The notes beneath the pieces were generated by a model that saw only the letters and a list, made by a program, of their open reading frames with translations, was not told the DNA's origin and did not search any database. Source: Hippopus hippopus (lineage: Eukaryota; Mollusca; Bivalvia; Cardiida; Cardiidae). From it: a DNA stretch of 64,000 bases. Each line of letters starts with the position of its first letter. Position 1 is the first letter of the stretch. The position numbers were made by a program, and so were the translations under genes. Location: assembly GCA_946811185.2 (NCBI GenBank), contig OX328106.1, positions 30,812,426-30,876,425 of the forward strand, in the 5' to 3' direction. This document shows positions 55,560 to 64,000 of the stretch, in pieces.

Positions 55560-56280
55560 TACCTATTATTATGAAATTTTCCGACCGTAAAAAGACTTTG
55601 CTAGCGTGTGAAGACATTACATACAGACGAACAAATAAACAATAAATATGAATGAGATAACTGTTGCAATTTTACTTTTACAGCGTTGAAAGTACTGTTT
55701 AACAAACATAAATCACCACCAACAACCATAAAAATATCCCAAACCATATGTAAAGGTACAAACCTGCAACATAGTTGCATCACGGTAAAAGATACTAGAA
55801 CATTAGGAGCTATAGCAACAGCAACTTCAACAGCCAAAACAAACATCCTAATACATACACGTTTAGAGAAAGAAATTAACAAATAACCGAATAATTCATT
55901 AAACTCAAAGGTCTGCCACAATGGTGTTACTCTGTATAAGATACCAGAACAGCAGCAGCAACAACATCAAACACCCTGCATACATGTACAGACACACGAA
56001 CCAGTCCAAAAAAAAAATCTTACAAAGATACATCAACCAACATGCCATATCGCTGTACCCAAGTAAAAGATATAAAAGCAATGGCAGCAGCAGACACAAC
56101 AACAATTACAGCAAGGAAATAAAAATCAAAGCACTACCTCCTCCCCCTACACACTCAGACAAGCGATCCAACAACAACAACATCAACAACAACAAGAAAA
56201 TAACATACAAATTTACTTACCTGCCGTGACGGTGTGCCCGGGTAAAAAACACAAAAGAATAACAACGCACAAAGACGTTA
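55560..56280. repeat. Degenerate tandem repeat with CAA/CAG-rich segments
   Basis: Units of about 130-180 bases share a TGCMACAW...TTGCATC/TGTAC core followed by GTAAAAGATAC and CAACAGCAGCAACAAC-like runs (near 55770, 55915, 56045 and 56220). The frames across it are low complexity. Confidence 0.5.
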
Positions 56281-56499
56281 GGTAAATTTTTCTGTTCATC
56301 ATAAAAGCCTTTACTATTGTTGTATGACAAAAAAAAATCTGTCCCTTTTCCTGTCTTAAATAAACCAATTTGTTTTGACGTAACTTTACAGTTTTTTTTT
56401 TAAAACTCATAACTCCCTGACAAAAAAAAAAAAAAAACACTTTTAATGACTTTCGAAAACTTCCTTGTAAACTATGAATAATTAATATTTGCTCTTCTT

Positions 56500-56640
56500 C
56501 TATACTAAAATGCATTTGAAAACATTGTCGCAAAAGGATAAATTGCTCTTAAGAGCAATTTCTCCTTTTGAGACAATGTTTTCAAAAGTGTTCTGCTTCA
56601 AGACTAAAAAGTTGACTGTGGGAGGTAAAATGTTAATAAA
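56500..56640. mobile_element. HP1 hairpin MITE, partial with variant palindrome
   Basis: AACATTGTCGCAAAAGGATA followed by AATTGCTCTTAAGAGCAATT and TCTCCTTTTGAGACAATGTT. The palindrome core differs from the common form on both arms. Confidence 0.8.
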
Positions 56641-57259
56641 TGTTTGTAGCACACAAAGAATATTGTGATGGAGTTGTATTATGACGTATCTATGGCCATA
56701 AATCTGTTTTCCTTTTTTTTCCCTGTTGCTATTTACTTGCCCAAATGTATCAAATCGATTTTTTTTTTTTACAAATTCTGAAAATACAAGTCCATATATG
56801 TAAGTCATTGATGGAACGCTTTGTTTATACACTGTACTTGGCAATCAAGTAATGAACGGTGCAGGTGCAAGATTGGACTGCCGCATGGTATTCCGTGCAG
56901 CTTGATCTTGATCTTTTCCGTACACAAAAGCTACTGATGACTGGTTGTGATTTATAACATTGGACCCTTTTCCAAAGAGTCTCATGTGTTTAAAAACTCT
57001 GACGGGGAGTCTTTTGAAACATTGTGATAACCATAGAAGATGAATTCAAACATTTGAGCAAACATTAATTTGATATCTGATTTTTGCTTTTCTTAGTTTT
57101 GTCGTTTTACAAACAATATATTGATTAAACAAATCTTTTCAATTAAGGCTTGGTAATACAAGTTTCCTAGGGCCGTTCTCGCTATCTAGGATTTTTTATA
57201 AAAAAAAAAAAACTCGGCAATATACGTGAAAGACCAGTCTGCATTATACTGCGTAAGGT

Positions 57260-57494
57260 CCTTATCTGCTCATGCCCTGAAAAGTGCATTAGGCTACTAA
57301 GCGCGACTTAAGGATCTTTTGCGGACGGTGTAGATCAAGATCAGACTGCACAGAACGTGCAGTTTGATCTTGAATCTACACTGTCCGATAAGGAGATATT
57401 GCCCCACCTCCCCATAACTTTGAAGCAGTAACGTTTGGGTTTTAACTATCGGCTTGAATGTTTCATTTAAGTTATTTAGCGGGTTAAGGGTTAA
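57260..57494. mobile_element. HP2 hairpin MITE, near-full copy
   Basis: TTAGGCTACTAAGCGCGACT, GACGGTGTAGATCAAGATCA, hairpin CAGACTGCACAGAACGTGCA / GTTTGATCTTG, CTACACTGTCCGATAAGG and the end TTAGCGGGTTAAGGGTTAA. Confidence 0.82.
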
Positions 57495-57642
57495 GATTTG
57501 AAAGCATGAACGATGTTTGACGGGACTGATAGATCAATAACATAAAGCTTTATGTTTTACTCAAGTTTGATTTATTGCTCAAATTTCAGCAAAGTCGGTC
57601 TAACAAGATTTTACACTTTAGCCCTTATCCTGCTAAATAAGA

Positions 57643-58017
57643 GTTTATTATACTGCAAAGAAATTTCTCGTGATCTGATTGGATAATATGCCCCGAACAT
57701 ATATATCATGTACACTGGCAAAACCAACGTAAAAGCAGTGTCCCTTTCGGGAGCCAGGTATACATGACTACACTTTCAACACAACATCCAAAATGGCGGC
57801 GTCGATCAAGATTAACATCAAGATTATGCGCCAAACTGCACGTTTTAGCACGTTTTACCAAGGTTTCAGTGACGTCAGTTCCCAGTGACGTCAGTTTTCA
57901 TTGAATTGGGGCACTCAGAAGGGAAATCCTACTTAGCGTACTCAATTTTTGAAACCAAAAAACAGGTAAAATTCGCTTAACATACGTTGGAATGGTAAAA
58001 TTTTGCAGTATAATAAA
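57643..58017. mobile_element. CRE-bearing element, copy 2 (375 bp)
   Basis: Termini TTTATTATACTGCAAAG and TTTTGCAGTATAATAAA are inverted repeats. The interior has CAACATCCAAAATGGCGGCG (a YY1-like AAAATGGCGGC) and TGACGTCA at 57870-57877 and 57886-57893, the same 16-base spacing as copy 1. Inserted within HP2. Confidence 0.78.
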
Positions 58018-58018
58018 T

Positions 58019-58152
58019 TCGTTGTACGGTCAGGTGGCAGGCGACTTGGAAACTTGTTCACGGCTGCGGTGAATCATGTCGCCCCGAGCCTCGACATGAT
58101 TCACCACAGCCGTAAACAAGTTTCCAAGTCCCCTGCCACCTGACCGTACAAC
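58019..58152. repeat. Long imperfect hairpin following the CRE element, copy 2
   Basis: TTGTACGGTCAGGTGGCAGG, GACTTGGAAACTTGTTCACG and GCTGCGGTGAATCATGTCG pair with CGACATGATTCACCACAGC, CGTAAACAAGTTTCCAAGTC and CCCTGCCACCTGACCGTACA. Arms are about 60 bases with a very short loop (CCCCGAGCCT). Confidence 0.88.
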
Positions 58153-58286
58153 TAACAAACGAAACTTTCTAGGCGATAGTAAAACCCATATTGTTGCTAT
58201 TTCAAAGGTATTTCTTTGGGAAAAATATCTCCTTATCGGACTTTATAGATCCAAGATCAGACTGCACGTTTTGTGCCAAAGAGCTG

Positions 58287-58310
58287 GGCATACGTACGTA
58301 TGTATGTATG

Positions 58311-58341
<31 letters not shown>

Positions 58342-58342
58342 T
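58287..58342. repeat. (TATG)n microsatellite
   Basis: GTACGTACGTATGTATG and onward TATG repeats to GTATTGGAG. The small ORFs on both strands here are artefacts. Confidence 0.95.
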
Positions 58343-58427
58343 GGAGTTTAAAGCTGTTTAACAGCTTAGGTCTTCTCACGGCAGTCAGTGCACCTATACA
58401 AGCGCTGACACGACTTTCTTTCTTTCT

Positions 58428-58590
58428 TTCCAAGCCACTGACTACTTTTCTCACACGCATCAGAGATGAAAAGTGAAAAATAGTCGGAAAAAAAATTTCC
58501 TCGATCGGATTTCGAACCGGGAACCATCAGGTCCCAAAGCAGATACGCTAACCACTGAAGCTATCCGGCCGGGCTACACTGGGTCAATGC
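58428..58590 (-). mobile_element. tRNA-derived SINE
   Basis: On the minus strand: box A TAGCTTCAGTGGTTAGCG (complement of 58546-58563), box B GGTTCGAAATCC (complement of 58507-58518), then a body ending GAAAAGTAGTCAGTGGCTTG, a variant of the SINE tail block seen elsewhere in the window. One of the clearest heads here; it is a SINE rather than a tRNA gene because no acceptor stem closes. Confidence 0.82.
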
Positions 58591-58664
58591 TTAGAAAACT
58601 TGCTCAACTTTCGGAAACACTAGTAGTGAAATTTAAAGTTGGAGGACAGACTTAGTTGAGCATG

Positions 58665-58800
58665 AACTCTAGTTTTATAAGCACTGGGTCATAAGGTATA
58701 AGTTTTATAAGCACGGGGTCATAAGTACGGGGTCATAAGCTTTAAGTTTCATAGGCACGGCGTCATAAGCACGGGGCCTATAGGACTCCGTAAGGTATAC
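58665..58800 (+). repeat. Short degenerate minisatellite
   Basis: GGTCATAAG with ATAAGCACGGGGTCATAA phrases repeated about six times at irregular 17-30-base spacing. Confidence 0.75.
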
Positions 58801-59619
58801 TATTTGCACCGAAGTTTTTGTAAACTTTGTGAGGAAAGAAATATCTCGATTTCTTCAATATCATTCAAAAACACACTTTCCATTCCTGTAGATGTTTCTC
58901 TTATGTGTTGAACGTACCAGTGGTTTATCCTGAAATAAGTCGATCGTAGAAGATTTAGAAAAGAGGCTTTAAATGGCGTTTTTCTTTTCTTTGCAAGAAT
59001 CAGCAAAGATCACTAAAATATTAAGAAGGGTGTTAAGCATTTTTTTTTTTTTTTCTTTTTCTTTTTATGAATACAATAATTTTTCGAAAGAGAACAACGT
59101 CCGTGTCATTACTGGTATGACCATTGAGCTTGTATGCTTATAAGTCAAATGAAAACTTCTATTCTGTTCCATCCGTATCCGTTTCTAATTTCTTTTAAGG
59201 TCTGATTTTCTTTTATTAAGAAAGAAACGCAACCTCTGATTGGCTAAACTATTTTACTTTTTTGCAGATGCATTATGTACCCTTTTCACTGACTAATATA
59301 GATAAACAAAAAAAACCTAAATGTTACAAATGAAAATTGTTCATGTTTAAAATTTATATACATGTACATGTAAAACACATGAAATACAATAAGACTTTTC
59401 AAGGGACTTATTTAGTTTTTCTTTTGTCGTTATTCAACATGTCTTTTAAAACACGGATAAATGCAACTTAATTTGTATTTCTGTGCATTCGTAAAGAAAC
59501 TGTAGGGTTATATTCGGTAAAGAGGCCTAATTTTGGGCGTTTGAAGAACGGATTTTGGGTTTGCAATCGGTATCTTCGTCTATTACTATTACATCAGATA
59601 TGACATCATCGTACTTATT

Positions 59620-59720
59620 ATCCCCCGCCGAAGGAGAGGGGATATAGTTTTAGCGTTGTCCGTCCGTCCGTCCGTGTGTCCGTCCGGGAGAATATCTCCA
59701 ATACCATTGGACAGAATTTC
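59620..59720 (+). repeat. Start of a dispersed repeat with (CCGT)n
   Basis: CCCCCGCCGAAGGAGAGGGG, ATATAGTTTTAGCGTTGTCC and GTCCGTCCGTCCGTGTGTCC. Same opening type as 25684. The following ~400 bases are AT-rich unannotated DNA. Confidence 0.7.
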
Positions 59721-60248
59721 GTGAAACTTTATATGTGTGTACAATAACCCATTCTGCCGAGACAATTTTTTTAAATTTTTTTTTTTATTTGATGCAAAAT
59801 GGGCGACTGGGAACGACTTTAAAGGGTAACTTCAGACCAAAGCTATTTTTGGATATATTAATCGTTAAATGAAAACAGCCTTAAAATTGAAAACCATATT
59901 TCAATGTCTTTAGTAAAAAGAGAGTTATAAGCGAAAATGTGGTTTGCACACCTGTACGAGTTTGTGAAATCTTCGATAAACTGGATGTGACGTAGGAAGT
60001 GTGATCCACACATTTATTTCGGCTTCTGTGTACTGTTAATTTGCTCTCTGATACTGACTTTTTTTCTCACAGCCTTATCCTCCCTCATTTTGGAAGACGA
60101 TTTTTTTCGTCACAAAAATCCCTATCGTATGCCGGATGCAGAGTTTAAGCGCTATTTCGAGCCAGGAGATGACTATTTATTCGTCAGTCTGCTGTCTGTC
60201 TGTCTGAACAGAATGACGTGGCTTAATATCAGATTTACCATTAATCCT

Positions 60249-60436
60249 CAACAGGTTAAATAAACCTTCATGCCGACTGCAAAATTTCGAAGATTGCTAG
60301 TTTTTTGGAGATACAACAATAGATATCTCCGTATCGGACACTGTACATAAGATCAGACTGCACGTTCTGTGCAGTCTGATCTCAATATACACTGTTTGCA
60401 AAAGGTCATTGAATCGCGCTCAGCAGCCTTGGGGCC
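60249..60436. mobile_element. HP2 hairpin MITE, diverged copy
   Basis: ATATCTCCGTATCGGACACT, hairpin AGATCAGACTGCACGTTC / TGTGCAGTCTGATCTC and AATCGCGCTCAGCAGCCTTG. Confidence 0.78.
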
Positions 60437-62050
60437 ACACAGAAATTTAAATGAGGCAAGAAATCAATGGTAAATTCACTGTTGATTATCCATCTCTTTC
60501 ATATTACTGAGAGAGTGAGAGAGAGTTGGAGGGTAGTTAGAATAGAAATTCGACAAGCAGATTATGGGATTTTTTTTAAATTTAAGATCGTATGAATGAG
60601 GAAAATACAAAAGTTATGACGTTCGACTTACCCATTTAACCTGTTTAAAATTCCAAATTCCATTTACATTTTATAAGAAAAAGGGTTCAACTTTGTACAT
60701 GACATATTTATGACACGTGCTTGTTAACCTCCAGCTGCAAGCCGGGTAAAAAAAACTATGTGAGACCATGACGGTGCGATACCAACATCAAAGAGGCGCC
60801 GAATTAACCCTTTGCCCCTTTACATTGATGGAACACACAATTCTTTTCTCAAAATAAAAGGTTGGCGCACTAAACTTTTGTGTAAAGTTTGTACGCAGTT
60901 ATAAATTTTTAATTTACGCTGCATTTTTATGGTCAGCATCTGTTATCTCGTACATAATTACAGCGAGAAATATGGAAGAAGAAAGTTAAATAATTTTTGT
61001 CCACGATGGTATTTCCATTGAAATTTTACGTCTAACATGTCTCTGTATTTAGGAAATGGACTGACCCTGTATTTTGCAGACGATCAAAAACGTTTACTGC
61101 ATTATATGGAGGCAGGGATCGTATATACATATACGATCCCTGATGGAGGGTAGGAAGGCAGGAGACAATTCAGACAATCTTTTAATGTTGTTGTTGATGA
61201 AAAAAACAAATTTGAAATTGTGAAAATAACGCGTAGGAAAATAAATGAAGATCAAGTGAAAAAAAAAATGGATTTAACTTTAACGGCAAATTTAGGATGT
61301 GTGCTGGATTTAATGTTGTTTGTGAATGTTAAAGAGAGGATACGATTTCTAAGGTAGATCAAGGCTTTTAATTCTTCCCAAGCTGAAGGAGACATGTAAA
61401 ATGCTGACATTGATGGTGTAGATCAAGATCAGACTGCGCAGGATTTGTAGACCGTTCCATGATCGACGGTGTCCTATATTTGGTAGAAACAGCCTTAGAA
61501 CTGTGCTCGAATGATTTCCTTTACACATTGCAACGTTCCTTCTTCCTTCTAACACTTAGTAGACGAGACTTTTGGCTTGTTTTAACTATCTTGAGTTATT
61601 ATTTCTTTTTTTTTTTTAATATTCATCTGTTAAAATTCGTTGATTAGGCAGTGGTATAATTGAAATAACTTCGAGAAAAAAAATTTAGAATAGTTTTGTT
61701 CCCCACTAGAAGAATAACTTTTCCTTTTCATAAGTACTATCTCCACTAGGCTAATTCATTCAAAATTTCTTTCCTATAATTGTAGTAAGATGTAAGAGCG
61801 ATAGAGATTGAAATTCTGCAGCACACAAGTGATTGAAACGTGATAAATCGATTTATATCTTTACAAATATCATGCAGTTTTCTAAGTTTTCTGCGTTAGT
61901 TCATATATAGCGACCATATCTTCTCACACTTGTGACGTCACGGCAAACTACCGGAAGTCACGATTTTTTCAATTAGCGACTTTCAGACAGGTGAAAATCC
62001 GAAGTTTAAACCTCTATATCTCGTGAAGTAAGCATCTCAGAACGCTAATT
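60437..62050. other. No gene seen; palindrome and HP2 fragment
   Basis: AT-rich without supported ORFs. Contains a 28-bp palindrome at 61114-61141, an HP2 fragment at 61420-61450 (GTAGATCAAGATCAGACTGC) and one isolated TGACGTCA at about 61933-61940. Confidence 0.4.
61114..61141. repeat. 28-bp near-perfect palindrome
   Basis: AGGGATCGTATAT, AC centre, ATATACGATCCCT: 13-bp arms without mismatch. A related sequence, GGATCGTATATAAGATCCC, occurs at about 15231-15249, followed in both places by TGAT. Confidence 0.9.
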
Positions 62051-62053
62051 TTT

Positions 62054-62079
62054 AGCGGATTTGCTATAGCAAATCCGCT
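62054..62079. repeat. 26-bp perfect palindrome
   Basis: AGCGGATTTGCTATAGCAAA-TCCGCT is fully self-complementary around TATA. No flanking element was recognised. Confidence 0.92.
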
Positions 62080-62764
62080 TACTGTGACCATTTTGACCGG
62101 AACCAAATACATCATCCGTAACGACGCATGCGCGCTTACTTTCAGTTTTGCATGGCTGATAATTAGGACGAATAACGCAGATCTACAAATCAGATCAACT
62201 CTGACCCTGAACAAACCATACAAATTAAGTTTGATTTCTTTATCGAAATTTCTTCAAAAACTAAAAGAATTGTCAATCTAAAATACTTTAAATACTGAAA
62301 CAAAGTTTTTTTTGTTTTTTTTCAAAATGTAGCGTATTAATTAACATTGTTTACACTGCCCTCGTTTTCATTCAAGAACTTTCATTCACAACTTGTGTCG
62401 TCCGCTGCCAAAATAAACAAGTAGATTAAGCAGTTTTTCCTCGATAAAATTACATTTTCAACTATGTATTATATCAAATATCTTTAACTGTTCAGATAGC
62501 CGGCTAGAATTTGGCCATAAATAATCTAAAGCCCTGTCGATAACGAATACACAGAACCCATAAAGTCGACCTAGTTACCACCACTCGTATAACGCTACAG
62601 TATCGATGAATTTCCGAATTGTTTGAAACATTTTTGCTGAACGTTTGAAGGAATGGAGATCGTGCAGTCTATCAAAAAAAAAAATGTTTGATTTATGCAA
62701 GACTGCATTGGAAAAGCTTGGAACCAAGATTTCTCTCTTGTTATCGGAGGTAAGAAATATTTCG

Positions 62765-62880
62765 GCCCCGATCAAGTACGAACCCGGGACACGAATTTAT
62801 ACTGAAGGTTTTTGATGGAAAATCGTGTCTTTCTCAGTGAACTAGACATCCACTAACTTGAAGCCTCAGAGACTCAGACA
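62765..62880 (-). mobile_element. Possible tRNA-derived SINE head
   Basis: On the minus strand TCTAGTTCACTGAGAAAGAC (box A-like) and CCGGGTTCGTACTTG (box B-like) are about 40 bases apart, as in a tRNA head. No body was recognised. Confidence 0.45.
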
Positions 62881-63258
62881 GGCTTACAATTTTGTCTTTA
62901 AGATGTAAAACTCCATTTATAGTCCTTTTGATACCTTGAATTTTATTTTGTGACATTTCAGCAAAAAAAAAAAAAAAATGCTGAATTTGCAGATAAATTT
63001 ATGATAAAGGATCCACAGGAATGCATCTATACGTCTTTCTATTTAGACATATAGATTTGAAATCTTTGATATATTTTTGATCCTGTGAATTAGAAGTGCA
63101 TGTACAGAGCACGTTATATAACTATTTTTACTTATAAATTCTTATTATGAACTGCTGCTCAACCCATATTTAAGACGATGACTGTGTTTTATGTAATTCA
63201 AACCTTAGCATGAAAGTATGCCTATAGTTTTTAAACTTTTATAGAGTGACCCAATGCT

Positions 63259-63475
63259 ATTAACCCTTAGGCTGCTAAGTGCTACTCAAGGACCTTTTGC
63301 AGACAGTGTTGATTAAGATCAGATTGCACAGAAAGTGCAGTCTGATCTTTGATCCATACTGCCTGGTAAGAAAGTATTTTTCCCCAAAGAATAACTTCAA
63401 AATAGCAATAATTGGATTTGTAAATTGGACTTGAAAGTTTCATTTTAGTTATGTTAAGGTCATTTTTTACTCTGC
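63259..63475. mobile_element. HP2 hairpin MITE, near-full copy
   Basis: Starts TTAACCCTTAGGCTGCTAAG, hairpin GATCAGATTGCACAGAA / AGTGCAGTCTGATCTTTGAT, long arm with AATAGCAATAATTGGATTTG and GAAAGTTTCATTTTAGTTAT. The final GGTTAA end is damaged. Confidence 0.82.
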
Positions 63476-64000
63476 ATGGCAACTTGTCACACTGAGTGTG
63501 ATCTTGATCCATTCTGGCTGCTAAAGTACCTTCGACAAGGGCTTGGATTCACACATATAAAAAAAGGACTATGTTCTGCCAGGTGATGAGTGATGATTTT
63601 AATTCTTTTCTTTAGACCATGAAAATAGATTCACTCAAAAATGCATTGGATGTAATGAATAACCCTTATCCAGTTTAAACATTAATTTCAAGTATCTCAT
63701 AATGCTGCATCAGGTATTTTTTGCACATATCCCTGCAATGATTTAGTAATATAGTGTGCAAGGTTGGCAAAGAGCAGGTCAATATGAGTATTGACCAGGC
63801 TGGCAGTTTTAACCGGTTATAAATGGTCAATACTGTTCACAATTGGTCGATTTGTGGTCGATTGGAGTGGTTGATTTCGTTGATTATATCACTGGCTTAC
63901 ATACCTGTCTGGTTTCTAAATTAATATTAAAAGCTGTCCTCTTTCATCATGTACATGAAGGTTTATTATATATTATCATCAGTATCATAGTTTTTATTAA
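63476..64000. other. No gene seen
   Basis: Only short ORFs without recognisable content. A local run of GGTCAATA / TGGTCGAT words at 63777-63870 may be a small degenerate repeat. Confidence 0.4.

Larger units (their letters stand above)
57610..58275. mobile_element. HP2 hairpin MITE interrupted by a nested insertion
   Basis: The HP2 end CCCTTATCCTGCTAAATAAG at 57621-57640 continues after ~515 bases at AACGAAACTTTCTAGGCGAT (58158) and then GGAAAAATATCTCCTTATCG and GATCAGACTGCACG. The two parts are collinear with the intact copy at 27335-27546. The copy stops at the centre of its hairpin (58275). Confidence 0.75.

Noticed and set aside
55601..56844. Several ORFs of 66-114 codons on both strands
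   Set aside because: Low-complexity CAA/TTG-rich or hairpin-derived sequence; no splice sites or domains support them.
58500..58570. Possible genuine tRNA gene (minus strand)
   Set aside because: Box A and box B are good but no acceptor stem pairs, and the SINE tail block follows.

Overview
The window looks like intergenic, repeat-dense DNA from a mollusc, most likely a bivalve. It is AT-rich and has few long ORFs. It carries tRNA-derived SINEs, several hairpin MITE families, (GA)n, (CA)n and (CT)n tracts, and ~130-180-bp degenerate tandem repeats, a mix typical of bivalve genomes. The species cannot be named from sequence alone. Almost everything that can be recognised belongs to a mobile element or a tandem repeat. 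The only candidate host-gene piece is a short putative terminal exon at 27073-27274 (minus).

Layout. 1-15202: a tandem segmental duplication with units of 7453 bp and 6974 bp plus a truncated third copy, built from SINE copies, GA tracts, a ~20-bp degenerate minisatellite and an ~850-bp polypyrimidine tract. 15203-27900: mixed MITEs, Tc1/mariner transposase relics, SINEs, a 58-bp minisatellite and a 152-bp triple repeat. 28017-44649: a nested composite. The outer element has identical 30-bp terminal inverted repeats and a 9-bp target duplication, and is filled with ~175-bp satellite monomers. It is split by a 12,583-bp element with CACTG...CAGTG ends and a TA duplication. 46640-50580: a decayed L1/Tx1-like LINE. 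50600-64000: more hairpin MITEs, HP1-derived tandem repeats and a two-copy element with paired CRE palindromes.

The best candidate for a new system is the inner CACTA-like (EnSpm-type) transposon at 30802-43384. All its genes lie on the minus strand. In transcription order they are: a four-finger C2H2 module, a DDE-type transposase, a PB1-like/SAMD3-like protein in two exons, and an F-box plus leucine-rich-repeat protein. Both accessory ORFs start within 8 nt of a 3' splice site. If the SAMD3-like exons splice to the F-box exon, the upstream stop and the F-box start overlap as ATGA. The zinc-finger and transposase frames also meet at ATGA. This suggests a polycistronic or alternatively spliced transposon unit that includes an F-box (ubiquitin-ligase adaptor) protein. 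The transposase also has a second frame break, so this copy may be inactive.

A second theme is a family of ~225-bp MITEs (called HP1 here), with over twenty full or partial copies. Its central palindrome differs between copies yet stays self-complementary within most of them. All calls come from reading the sequence by eye; no database search or RNA evidence was available.
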